A DNA stretch of 36,098 nucleotides from Bacteroidaceae bacterium (GTDB taxonomy: Bacteria; Bacteroidota; Bacteroidia; Bacteroidales; Bacteroidaceae). Position numbers and translations under genes: made by a program. Below the pieces are notes generated by a model. The model worked only from the letters and a program-made list of their open reading frames with translations. It had not been told where the DNA came from and ran no database searches. Positions 1 to 7,801 of the stretch are shown here, piece after piece (positions within the stretch are counted from its first letter, which is position 1; every line of letters starts with the position of its first letter). The DNA is taken from the NCBI GenBank assembly GCA_017958545.1, contig JAGDCM010000116.1:1-36098 (forward strand), read 5' to 3'.

Positions 1-1824
1 CTGAATGAGGTCCTCCTGATTGATGAAATTGTAGAAGAATGCCTTCTGGCACATACTCGTCATCGCGAATATCTCAGCTGCCCAGTAGATGCTGACAAGC
101 ACGGAGAGAACGGCCAGAATGGGCACGAGGGTGCGGTTGAAGAGGTCATAGAGCCATGTGCTTGTGATGTATCTTCCCTGCCTTATATGTCTCAGCAGAC
201 GTTTCATATTCGGTTCCTCATGACCCTCGTCGGATGTCACCCAGGCCTTCGACGATGTGACGCGACGGATGAGACTGTTGTTCTCATACATCTCCATGAT
301 GTCGTAAAGGCAGGTGATTGTGGTGATTGCCGCCAACTGGAACGTCCACCAAACCATAATCTGCACAGCCATAAGCGTATAGCCCGACCAAGCAGCTATT
401 GTGGCTATCACCATCGTGACGGCTGTGACGTAGCTGTATATCACATCCAGCATCGGGAGCCCGTCCTGATGGCGCTTCACCATCCTGATTTGCCAGAGCG
501 TGAAGATGAGCAAGATGGGAGGGAAAATGAGATTGAGGATTCCGTTGGGGATGAGTACGATGCGGAACATGATGACGATGGTCGCCATAATCATCAGCGG
601 AGTGTAGATGAGAGCTGCATGAATCATCTCCTTGCCCTTCAGACGTATATATAAAGAAAGGAATATAGCTTCGAGGAGCCAGGCGATGTTGATAATCAAG
701 CCCGTACCCATATATATGAAGTTGAACTTGACAAACGAGCGTATCGCCATCACGATGATGGCAAAGAGAGCCACACCGACCACCCACGTGAGTATGCGGC
801 GCTTCGTCTCGTAGTCCTCTCCGCGCCAGCGCTTGGGCATCAGCCAGCGAAGAGCCACATAAGTGATTGCCAATGCTATCGAGAGGTAGAATATCACGAA
901 GATACTGATGAACAGCACCGACATACCTCTCCACTCGGAGAATGTGTGCTCATGCTGCTTGAATGGCTTGTATTTCGTGACGGCAGCCCTTTGGGCCATA
1001 CCTATATAACGGGGCAGATTGCCGAGAACGGTGAAATAGTTGGCATCGCCGTTCTTGAAGATATTGTCCTGCAGCATTTTATAGCGCATCTGCGCGAACT
1101 TGTTGAGATTGCTCACCTTGTCGCGCACGCTCTCATAATAGGTACTCTCGGCCTCGAGACTCTCCAGGAACATCTGCATGTTATCCCTCAGTGTCTGCGC
1201 ATATTCCAGACACTCTTTGCGGTCGATCAGTTGCTGTCCGCTGAGATAGAGCGGTTCGTTGTTCTCCATTTCTTCGCTATCAACCATCGGTGTGGGCAGC
1301 AAAGCTTTCTCATCGCTGTCCGTCGCTCCCATTGCCGCAGCCAGTGAATCGATGGCAGAAAGCAGGATGCTGTCGCTCTCCGTCAGCACCTCCTCGTCGC
1401 TCTCCGCCACAGGAGGCATACTCTTGAGCGAAGCGATGAGTGCGTCGTAGCGCTCTATCTCCGTCTTCATGCGGTTGATTATCTTCTCGTAGGGAAGCGT
1501 GTTACCGCGCTTCGTACTGAGCTGGAGATGCAGATTCACAGCCTGTTGGCAGGCGTAGGCCATATCGAAGGTGTTTTCCGTCGACTGCGAATAGAGCATC
1601 AGACCTATCTGCTCGCATTGGTTCATATATGACACCAACTGCTGATGCTGGGCGGCTCCCTGCTGCTCATACATCTGCATGAACATCTGCTGCTTGTCGT
1701 AGTCGGCAGCCAATTCAGCCCGCAGCACTCCCAGCGTTCGCGCCAAGTCCCTCTCTTTCAGTACGGCTCGCCCGGGCAGCACCATCACCAGCAGAGCGAG
1801 AATGCATAACAGTTTCTGTTTCAT
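1..1824 (-). CDS. Putative MscS-type mechanosensitive channel, N-terminal part (runs off left edge)
   Basis: The frame is open from an ATG at 1824 down to base 1 (608 codons) with no stop, so the gene is partial at its 3' end. The first ~20 residues form a signal peptide (MKQKLLCILALLVMVLPGRA). Residues ~25-290 are soluble, helical and rich in Gln, Met and Glu, suiting a periplasmic coiled-coil region. From residue ~300 onward there are about eight hydrophobic helices. A long periplasmic N-terminus followed by many helices is the layout of large MscS homologues (MscK/YbiO-like). The conserved pore helix and beta domain would lie beyond the window, so the function is inferred from architecture and general resemblance. 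A TACCTTTG promoter element lies 64 bp upstream. Confidence 0.5.
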   Translation of the reverse strand, partial: MKQKLLCILALLVMVLPGRAVLKERDLARTLGVLRAELAADYDKQQMFMQMYEQQGAAQHQQLVSYMNQCEQIGLMLYSQSTENTFDMAYACQQAVNLHLQLSTKRGNTLPYEKIINRMKTEIERYDALIASLKSMPPVAESDEEVLTESDSILLSAIDSLAAAMGATDSDEKALLPTPMVDSEEMENNEPLYLSGQQLIDRKECLEYAQTLRDNMQMFLESLEAESTYYESVRDKVSNLNKFAQMRYKMLQDNIFKNGDANYFTVLGNLPRYIGMAQRAAVTKYKPFKQHEHTFSEWRGMSVLFISIFVIFYLSIALAITYVALRWLMPKRWRGEDYETKRRILTWVVGVALFAIIVMAIRSFVKFNFIYMGTGLIINIAWLLEAIFLSLYIRLKGKEMIHAALIYTPLMIMATIVIMFRIVLIPNGILNLIFPPILLIFTLWQIRMVKRHQDGLPMLDVIYSYVTAVTMVIATIAAWSGYTLMAVQIMVWWTFQLAAITTITCLYDIMEMYENNSLIRRVTSSKAWVTSDEGHEEPNMKRLLRHIRQGRYITSTWLYDLFNRTLVPILAVLSVLVSIYWAAEIFAMTSMCQKAFFYNFINQEDLIQ

Positions 1825-1887
1825 CTTGCGATATGTTTTTTGTGTCGCATTTCAGCTTTTTGCGCACACCTTTTATTTTTTCGCGTA

Positions 1888-1895
1888 CAAAGGTA
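1888..1895 (-). promoter_or_regulatory. -7 promoter element of the channel-like gene
   Basis: On the minus strand this reads TACCTTTG, a perfect match to the Bacteroidetes TAnnTTTG -7 box. It lies about 64 bp before the ATG at 1824. No convincing TTTG -33 box is seen 19-21 bp further upstream. Confidence 0.55.
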
Positions 1896-2073
1896 TAGTG
1901 TTTCTCTCACATAATATACTTTTTCTTCTCCTTTTTCATCGCAGAGACGCATTTTTTTCATTTTCCTCCCGTTTCACCACTTTGACATCTCCTTTTTCCT
2001 TATAATATATATGATAGCGCATTCCCAATATGGCATCGCTCTTGTATCAGTCAGAGCCCGTGCAGAGGCTTAT

Positions 2074-2187
2074 CGGAGTACGAGCTGACTACGAGCAGTG
2101 TACGAGTAGAATACGAGTAGACAACGAGAAAACTCGTATACAGCTCGTATTCTCCTCGTAGTCAACTCAAGGCCCACTCGTAGTCCG
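2074..2187. repeat. Phased inverted-repeat array of TACGAG / CTCGTA at 11-bp steps
   Basis: TACGAG starts at 2079, 2090, 2101 and 2112, with a variant AACGAG at 2123. After a 10-bp step the complementary CTCGTA starts at 2133, 2144, 2155 and 2177, with a degenerate unit (CTCAAG) at 2166. All other steps are exactly 11 bp, about one helical turn. The core arms 2087-2117 and 2133-2163 are inverted copies matching at 25 of 31 positions, and the outer units CGGAGTACGAG (2074-2084) and CTCGTAGTCCG (2177-2187) are also complementary. The array lies between the HU terminator and the promoter of the channel-like gene. It could be a cooperative protein-binding array, a cruciform or hairpin, or a copy of a dispersed palindromic repeat. 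The 11-bp period is incompatible with coding. Confidence 0.85.
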
Positions 2188-2290
2188 GTAAGGCGCTGGT
2201 AAGACTCTGCTCGGGACAAGAACGGACATACTTGAAAAAACATGGAACAAAGAAACACAAAAAAGGGACGAAAAGAGTTCAAAAAAGCAC

Positions 2291-2315
2291 AAAAAAAGAG
2301 GAACCGAAGTTCCTC
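2291..2315 (-). terminator. Rho-independent terminator after the HU gene
   Basis: On the minus strand there is a perfect 7-bp stem GAGGAAC / GTTCCTC closed by a TTCG tetraloop and followed directly by seven T. It begins about 29 bp after the HU stop codon. This is a textbook intrinsic terminator and separates HU from the array and the channel-like gene downstream. Confidence 0.85.
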
Positions 2316-2343
2316 CTTTTAGGTTGTTCTCAGAAATTGCTGA

Positions 2344-2604
2344 TTAAACGAGGTCAGCAGCAGCCTTGAACTTAACCACCTTCTTGGCAGCGATAGTGAT
2401 CTTCTGCTTTGTTAGGGGGTTAACGCCCTCGCGAGCAGCACGCTCATTTACAGAGAATGTGCCAAAGCCTACGAGCTGAACCTTCTCGCCCTTCTTCATA
2501 GCACCGGCAACGGCAGCGATAGCAGCCTCAACAGCCTTCTTGGCATCAACCTTACTCAGAGCAGCGCTCTCAGCAACACTGTTAATCAAATCAGTTTTGT
2601 TCAT
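2344..2604 (-). CDS. HU-family DNA-binding protein
   Basis: This 86-residue protein has the full HU/IHF fold signature. An N-terminal helical dimerisation part (MNKTDLINSVAE...) is followed by GFGTFSVNERAAREG at ~47-61 and the arm NPLTKQKITI at ~62-71, with a basic C-terminal strand. HU proteins bend and compact DNA non-specifically as dimers. Length and motifs are complete. The gene stands alone, with a terminator right after it and its own promoter, divergent from the rhomboid gene. It cannot be assigned to a particular paralogue (HupA/B or IHF-like) from sequence alone. Confidence 0.93.
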   Translation of the reverse strand: MNKTDLINSVAESAALSKVDAKKAVEAAIAAVAGAMKKGEKVQLVGFGTFSVNERAAREGVNPLTKQKITIAAKKVVKFKAAADLV

Positions 2605-2672
2605 AATGTTGTAAATTAGATTTGGGGTTAATTATTTTTGTTTATCACACTATTTCTCGCCGTTTTGCATGA

Positions 2673-2680
2673 CAAAAATA
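2673..2680 (-). promoter_or_regulatory. Candidate -7 promoter element of the HU gene
   Basis: The minus strand reads TATTTTTG, matching TAnnTTTG, 69 bp before the HU start codon. The surroundings are very A/T-rich and no -33 TTTG sits at the expected distance, so this is a moderate call. Confidence 0.4.
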
Positions 2681-2775
2681 TGGAAAAAACACAGAGAAAA
2701 ACTGATTTTTTCAAAAAAAAAGCAAAAAAAAGCGTAAAATGTGTGATTTTGGGGCCTATTTTCTACTATTTGGCG

Positions 2776-2783
2776 TACCTTTG
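2776..2783 (+). promoter_or_regulatory. -7 promoter element of the rhomboid gene
   Basis: TACCTTTG matches the Bacteroidetes -7 consensus exactly and lies 24 bp before the rhomboid ATG, giving a short leader. A TTTTG at 2747-2751 could act as a distant -33 box, though the spacing (24 bp) is longer than usual. Confidence 0.6.
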
Positions 2784-2807
2784 CCGCAAAATTAACGCAA
2801 AAAGACA

Positions 2808-3419
2808 ATGTTTAGACTCACTCCTGTCGTCAAAAACCTCCTCATCATCAATACGCTATGTTTTGCGGCGATGGTTGTTGGGCGGATGTACTATATCAAC
2901 CTGAACGGATTTCTTGGGTTGCACTTCCTGCTCGCGCCCTCGTTTCACTTCTGGCAGCCATTCACATATATGTTCATGCATGGCAGTTTGGAGCACCTTT
3001 TCTTCAACATGTTTGCCCTCTGGATGTTCGGTAACATTTTGGAGCAGCTGCTAGGACAAAGACAGTTTATCATCTACTATTTCGTCTGCGGATTGGGGGC
3101 AGCCTTCACTCAGGAAGTGGCACAGTTCATACAATCTATGCTGACGGGTATCATCTATGATGTCAGCGTAGTGGGTGCATCGGGAGCCGTCTACGGCATA
3201 CTTCTAGCCTTCGGATATCTGCTGCCCAACGAACGCATTTTCATCTTCCCGCTGCCCGTACCTATACGTGCGAAATTCTTTGTGGTGGGATATGCCGTCA
3301 TCGAACTCACCTCAGCTCTGGCTCAGACGGGAGACGGAGTAGCTCACTGCGCACATCTGGGCGGAATGCTCTTCGGCTTCCTCCTGCTGCGTCATTGGCG
3401 CAAGATGAGGGTTAACTAA
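2808..3419 (+). CDS. Rhomboid-family intramembrane serine protease
   Basis: This 203-residue, strongly hydrophobic protein has about six membrane helices. Rhomboids cleave membrane helices within the bilayer using a Ser-His dyad. The conserved HGSLEHLFFNMFALWMFG segment lies at ~58-75, the nucleophile motif GASG has Ser125, and the catalytic His is H183 in AHLGGMLFG. All key residues are present and the length is normal for a minimal bacterial rhomboid. The next gene follows after 22 bp and is probably co-transcribed. The substrate is unknown. Confidence 0.92.
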   Translation: MFRLTPVVKNLLIINTLCFAAMVVGRMYYINLNGFLGLHFLLAPSFHFWQPFTYMFMHGSLEHLFFNMFALWMFGNILEQLLGQRQFIIYYFVCGLGAAFTQEVAQFIQSMLTGIIYDVSVVGASGAVYGILLAFGYLLPNERIFIFPLPVPIRAKFFVVGYAVIELTSALAQTGDGVAHCAHLGGMLFGFLLLRHWRKMRVN

Positions 3420-3441
3420 TATACTGTAAATCAGAGCCGAC

Positions 3442-4500
3442 GTGAAGAAACTTCTCATCGCACTCATCGCAGGAGCAAACGTCTGCACCATCCTGCTGCT
3501 CTGGGCCGTGTGTCTGTCCTCATGGCTCAGTCCCATGCTGTATCCCCGTTTGGCACAGGCCGGATTGCTCATGCCGATTGCCCTCGGAGCTAATCTGGCA
3601 TTCGTCTTCCTGTGGTTTATCTTCGACATCAAAGGCATTCTGCTACCAATCTTAGGGATACTTCCCGTATATAGTATCTGTCTGGATTACTGTCCGTTGA
3701 ACTTCTCGAAAGACAACATTCCCGACAGCACGGAGACTCTACACATAGCATCTTTCAACAGCGCTAACTGGAGCGTGAAAGACAGTACGGACGGCAAGTG
3801 GAACACACTGCAACTCCTGCGCAAACTCGATGCCGACATCCTTTGTCTGCAGGAACAAGGCAAAATAAAAAGAGAAGTGGAATCCACATTGAAGGATATG
3901 GGCTACGAATGGATGTCGAACAGCAACGTTGCCATCTGCAGCAGACTGCCCTTCATCGGTGACAGCATTCCTACAGGAAATATGGGCCGTTCAATCATAG
4001 CTTGCAAGGTGAAGAACGGAGAAGATACGCTGTTGGTTGTGAGTGTGCACCTCGAGAGCTCCCACATACCTATAGAAGAGCGCGTTGCACTTGGAGAACA
4101 CATCCAGGACCACAATCGCGACGAAATAGAGAAAAGCGGTCGTCTGATACTCGGTTTTCTCAGTTCCTCTGCTGCCGCAAGAGCCTCTCAGGTGAACAAA
4201 CTGGACAGCCTTCTGACGTCTCATAAGGGCGAAAGCATCGTGCTTTGCGGCGATTTCAACGACACACCTGTGTCCAACGCTTACAGGAAAATGAAGCAGC
4301 ATCTCAACTGCTGTTTCCGCGAAAGCGGCAGAGGATTGGGACTGACGTATTCACGTCCCGGTTTCTGGGTGCGCATCGATCACATCTTTGTGAGCGAGGA
4401 TTGGGAGAGCCACAAAACGCAGATTGTGCGGGAATATCCCTCTTCCGACCACTTCCCCATCGTCACGACACTCTCCCGAAAGAGCATTTCTGCTCTCTAA
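3442..4500 (+). CDS. Endonuclease/exonuclease/phosphatase (EEP) family protein, membrane-anchored
   Basis: This 352-residue protein begins with about three membrane helices (residues ~5-84), followed by a complete EEP phosphodiesterase domain. The metal and catalytic motifs are LHIASFN (N106), CLQEQ (E138), SVHLESS (H203), LCGDFND (D271, N273) and SSDHFPI (D336, H337). The family includes nucleases, sphingomyelinases and lipid phosphatases, so the substrate cannot be named. The membrane anchor suggests action at the membrane or in the periplasm. The start is a GTG 22 bp after the rhomboid stop, which gives the hydrophobic N-terminus. A neighbouring rhomboid and EEP gene is a common Bacteroidales arrangement. 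Confidence 0.88.
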   Translation: MKKLLIALIAGANVCTILLLWAVCLSSWLSPMLYPRLAQAGLLMPIALGANLAFVFLWFIFDIKGILLPILGILPVYSICLDYCPLNFSKDNIPDSTETLHIASFNSANWSVKDSTDGKWNTLQLLRKLDADILCLQEQGKIKREVESTLKDMGYEWMSNSNVAICSRLPFIGDSIPTGNMGRSIIACKVKNGEDTLLVVSVHLESSHIPIEERVALGEHIQDHNRDEIEKSGRLILGFLSSSAAARASQVNKLDSLLTSHKGESIVLCGDFNDTPVSNAYRKMKQHLNCCFRESGRGLGLTYSRPGFWVRIDHIFVSEDWESHKTQIVREYPSSDHFPIVTTLSRKSISAL

Positions 4501-4546
4501 ATCAATTTTTTTAGGGGAAAAACTGAGGTTTCTCGTTTTTTCTTCA

Positions 4547-4554
4547 TATCTTTG
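4547..4554 (+). promoter_or_regulatory. -7 promoter element of secDF
   Basis: TATCTTTG matches TAnnTTTG and lies 44 bp before the secDF ATG, in an AT-rich 98-bp gap. A good -33 box is not evident. Confidence 0.55.
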
Positions 4555-4598
4555 TGCCCGAATTTTATAAATAAAACTACAAAATTTCATAAACAACA

Positions 4599-7500
4599 AT
4601 GCAAAACAAAGGATTTGTTAAGTTCTTCGCGCTATTGCTGACGTTGGTATGTCTTTTCTATCTGAGCTTCTCTGTGGTGACAAGCCACTTCGAGAGCAAG
4701 TACGAGGAGATGGTGGCAACGGAAGGCCAGGACGCTGCGGACCGCTACATGGATTCGCTCCAGAACAACAAGGTGTATCTGGGCATCTGGACGCTGAAGG
4801 ACTGCCGTGAGATGGGTATCGGACTGGGTCTGGACCTCAAGGGCGGCATGAACGTTGTGCTCGAGGTGAGCGTACCGGACGTGGTGAAGGCTCTCTCAGA
4901 CCACAAGGAAGAGACAGATGAAACGTTCCGCAAGGCTATCGAGCAGGCTACAAAGGAAGCCACTCAGAGCCAGAAGGACTTTATCACACTTTTCGTCAAG
5001 GACTACAAGGAGCTCGCCCCAGAGCGCTCACTTGCTGAATTGTTTGCTACTCAGCAGTTGCGCGACAAGGTGACCACCAAGAGCACCGACAAGGAAGTGG
5101 AGAACGTGCTGCGCAGCGAAGTGAAGAGTGCCATCGACAACTCTTACAACGTCCTGCGTACCCGTATCGACCGCTTCGGCGTGGTACAGCCCAACATCCA
5201 GGCTCTTGAGGGTCAGGAAGGCCGTATCATGGTGGAAATGCCCGGTATCAAGGAGCCCGAGCGTGTCCGCAAGCTGTTGCAGGGTTCTGCAAACCTCGAA
5301 TTCTGGGAGACCTACTCCACCAGCGAGATTGTTCCTTTCCTCGTGCAGCTCGACCAGAAGTTGGGCGCTGCCGCTTCTGCCGGCGCACTTGACGAGAAGG
5401 CCGACACAACTGCCGTAGCCGAGGAAGAGGTTGCAGCCGACACAGTGAAGGCCGACCTCGCTGCCGCTATCGGCAAGAGCGCTTCTCAGGACACCCAGAG
5501 CACGATGAGCGAAAGTGAACTCGAAGCTGTCCGCAAGCAGCATCCCCTGCTCTCCCGTCTGCAGCTGATGCAGCAGGATATGGGCAGCGTGGTAGGTTAT
5601 GCTTCAAAGCGCGACATGGATGCCATCAGTGCCCTCTTCGAGACACCCGAAGCCAAGGAAGTGCTTCCCTCCGACCTCAGCCTCAAATGGGGTGTGAAGG
5701 GTATGGGCGAAGGCGCTGCTGCCGATATCTACGAACTCTATGCTATCCGCATCACAGAGCGCAACGGTCGTGCTCCTCTGGAGGGCGATGTTGTGACCGA
5801 TGCCAAGGATGAGTTCGACAACAACGGTCGTCCCTGCGTATCCATGAAGATGAATGTGGACGGTGCCCGTCGCTGGGCTGCCCTCACCAAGGCCAACCTC
5901 CACAAGAGCGTAGCCATCGTCCTGGACAACAACGTATACAGCGCTCCCACCGTGCAGAGCGAAATCACCGGTGGTAACAGCCAGATTACAGGTAACTTCA
6001 CCACAGAGGACACCCGCGACCTTGCCAACGTGCTGAAGAGCGGTAAGATGCCCGCTCCCGCAAAGATTGTGAGCGAGGAAATCGTAGGTCCCACACTCGG
6101 TGCCGAGTCCATCCGTCTGGGTATCTGGAGTTGCGTCATCGCCTTCGTAGTACTGATGTTCTACATGATGGCAATGTACGGCATCATTCCCGGTATGGTT
6201 GCCAACTGTGCCCTCCTGCTCAACCTCTTCTTCACCGTCGGCATCCTGACAAGTTTCCAGGCAGCCCTGACGATGAGCGGTATTGCAGGTATGGTATTGA
6301 CACTGGGTATGGCTGTGGATGCCAACGTGCTCATCTACGAGCGCACCAAGGAGGAAATGAAGGCCGGCAAGAAAGTTCGCGAGGCCCTGAAAGCAGGTTA
6401 CGACAACGCATTCTCTGCTATCTTCGACTCCAACCTCACCAGCCTTATCACAGGTATCATCCTCTATAAGTTCGGTACCGGTCCTATCCACGGCTTCGCC
6501 ACGACACTTATCATCGGTATCATCGTGAGTTTCTTCACCGCTGTGTTCCTGACTCGTCTGGTTTACACCACGATGATGGCTCGCGAGAAGTGGCAGAATC
6601 TCACATTCACCAGTCCTATCGGTAAGGCTGTAAGCTTCAAGAACCCTCAGTACAAGTTCATGAGCGCTTACAAGAAGAGCTTCACGGTATTCGTTGCTAT
6701 CTGCATCGTTGCCATCGCAGGTATCGTCACTCGCGGATTCTCCAAGAGTATCGATTTCACCGGTGGTCGTAACTTTATTGTCCTCTTCGAGAACCAGGTT
6801 GAACCCGAGCAGGTGCGCGGCGTTCTGGCCGAAGCCTTCCCCGAGAGCAACACCAGCGCTATCGCACTGGGTGCCGAAGGTAAGACCATTCGTGTCTCCA
6901 CCAACTACCGCATCGATGAGGACGGTATTGAAGTGGACAGCGAAATCGAGCAGCGTCTGTTTGAGGCTCTGAAGAAGGGCGGTGTGCTCTCCGACGACCT
7001 GACACTGGAGAACTTCATCAACCGCGACGAGCGTGCTGGCGGCAGCATCATCTCCTCTCAGAAGGTGGGTCCCGCTGTGGCTGAAGATATCACACGTGGT
7101 GCCATCATAAGTATCATCCTGGCATTCATCGCCATCTTCATCTACATCCTGGCACGTTTCCGCAACGTAGCATTCTCCGTAGGTGCTATCGTGGCTCTCG
7201 GCTTCGACATCATCTTCATTCTGGGTGCATACGCTCTCCTGTGGGGTATCATGCCTTTCTCACTGGAAATCGACCAGACATTCATCGGAGCCATCCTGAC
7301 GGCTATCGGTTACTCCATCAACGATAAGGTGGTGGTATTCGACCGTATCCGCGAGAACATCACACTGTTCCCCAACCGCGACCGTCAGCAGCTCTTCAAC
7401 GACTCTGTTAACAGCACTTTGAACCGTACCATCAACACCTCGGTATCTACCTTCATCGTGCTGGCCGTAATCTTCTTCATCGGTATCTTCGGTGGCGGTG

Positions 7501-7622
7501 CAGGCAGCATCATCAGCTTCTCCTTCGCCATGATACTCGGTGTCATCTTCGGCACATTGAGCTCAATCTTCGTGGCCGTTCCCACCGCCTACGTGACGAT
7601 GGGTAAGACCATTAAGGAATAA
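4599..7622 (+). CDS. secDF: Protein translocase subunit SecDF (fused)
   Basis: This 1007-residue fusion of SecD and SecF uses the proton motive force to help pull proteins through SecYEG. The SecD half has an N-terminal helix (~8-28), GLGLDLKGGMNV at ~75-86, a periplasmic region and six helices including GMAVDANVLIYERTKEE near residue 570. The SecF half has SIDFTGGRN near 717 and AIGYSINDKVVVFDRIRE near 901, followed by its last helices. An Ala/Glu/Asp-rich low-complexity stretch (~255-310) sits in the periplasmic part of SecD and is probably a flexible insert. The fusion is usual in Bacteroidetes. It has its own promoter, and a strong hairpin follows the stop. Confidence 0.96.
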   Translation: MQNKGFVKFFALLLTLVCLFYLSFSVVTSHFESKYEEMVATEGQDAADRYMDSLQNNKVYLGIWTLKDCREMGIGLGLDLKGGMNVVLEVSVPDVVKALSDHKEETDETFRKAIEQATKEATQSQKDFITLFVKDYKELAPERSLAELFATQQLRDKVTTKSTDKEVENVLRSEVKSAIDNSYNVLRTRIDRFGVVQPNIQALEGQEGRIMVEMPGIKEPERVRKLLQGSANLEFWETYSTSEIVPFLVQLDQKLGAAASAGALDEKADTTAVAEEEVAADTVKADLAAAIGKSASQDTQSTMSESELEAVRKQHPLLSRLQLMQQDMGSVVGYASKRDMDAISALFETPEAKEVLPSDLSLKWGVKGMGEGAAADIYELYAIRITERNGRAPLEGDVVTDAKDEFDNNGRPCVSMKMNVDGARRWAALTKANLHKSVAIVLDNNVYSAPTVQSEITGGNSQITGNFTTEDTRDLANVLKSGKMPAPAKIVSEEIVGPTLGAESIRLGIWSCVIAFVVLMFYMMAMYGIIPGMVANCALLLNLFFTVGILTSFQAALTMSGIAGMVLTLGMAVDANVLIYERTKEEMKAGKKVREALKAGYDNAFSAIFDSNLTSLITGIILYKFGTGPIHGFATTLIIGIIVSFFTAVFLTRLVYTTMMAREKWQNLTFTSPIGKAVSFKNPQYKFMSAYKKSFTVFVAICIVAIAGIVTRGFSKSIDFTGGRNFIVLFENQVEPEQVRGVLAEAFPESNTSAIALGAEGKTIRVSTNYRIDEDGIEVDSEIEQRLFEALKKGGVLSDDLTLENFINRDERAGGSIISSQKVGPAVAEDITRGAIISIILAFIAIFIYILARFRNVAFSVGAIVALGFDIIFILGAYALLWGIMPFSLEIDQTFIGAILTAIGYSINDKVVVFDRIRENITLFPNRDRQQLFNDSVNSTLNRTINTSVSTFIVLAVIFFIGIFGGGAGSIISFSFAMILGVIFGTLSSIFVAVPTAYVTMGKTIKE

Positions 7623-7637
7623 AGACTTTGTCCACAC

Positions 7638-7665
7638 CTCTCGGCGGCAGCAATGCCGCTGAGAG
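7638..7665 (+). terminator. Strong hairpin between secDF and tRNA-Arg
   Basis: CTCTC-G-GCGGCA, a GCAA tetraloop, then TGCCGC-T-GAGAG form a 12-bp stem with one G-T pair. It starts 16 bp after the secDF stop and ends 10 bp before tRNA-Arg. There is no T-tract, so it may be a 3'-end stabilising or processing structure rather than an intrinsic terminator. The stem is seen directly; its role is inferred. Confidence 0.5.
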
Positions 7666-7675
7666 AGGACAGGCT

Positions 7676-7747
7676 GCTCCTGTAGTTAAATGGATAGAAC
7701 GGAGGTTTCCTAAACCTTTGATCCGGGTTCGATTCCCGGCGGGAGTA
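7676..7747 (+). tRNA. tRNA-Arg (anticodon CCU)
   Basis: This is a complete 72-nt cloverleaf. The acceptor stem GCTCCTG / CGGGAGT includes two G-U pairs, the anticodon stem is GAGGT / ACCTT with loop TTCCTAA (anticodon CCT, reading AGG), and the T-arm contains GGTTCGATTCC. The discriminator base is A and CCA is not encoded. It sits between secDF and korA. No clear promoter of its own was found, so it may be cut out of a longer transcript. Confidence 0.93.
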
Positions 7748-7801
7748 CACAGGCGCGCAAGCGCGTACATAATAAAATATAATTTGTTTAGGTATTCAGA
7801 T

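Noticed and set aside
284-934. 216-codon minus-strand ORF, His-rich
   Set aside because: It is an out-of-frame shadow of the channel-like gene on the same strand, whose frame gives a signal peptide and membrane helices.
2070-2282. 70-codon minus-strand ORF over the repeat array
   Set aside because: The region has an 11-bp period that is incompatible with a coding pattern, and the translation has no homology-like features.
5604-6491. 295-codon minus-strand ORF inside secDF
   Set aside because: It is antisense to a well-conserved part of SecD, and its His/Cys/Gly-rich translation is typical of a shadow frame.
7628-7801. N-terminal extension of korA
   Set aside because: The frame runs through tRNA-Arg(CCU); the family N-terminus begins at the ATG 7802.
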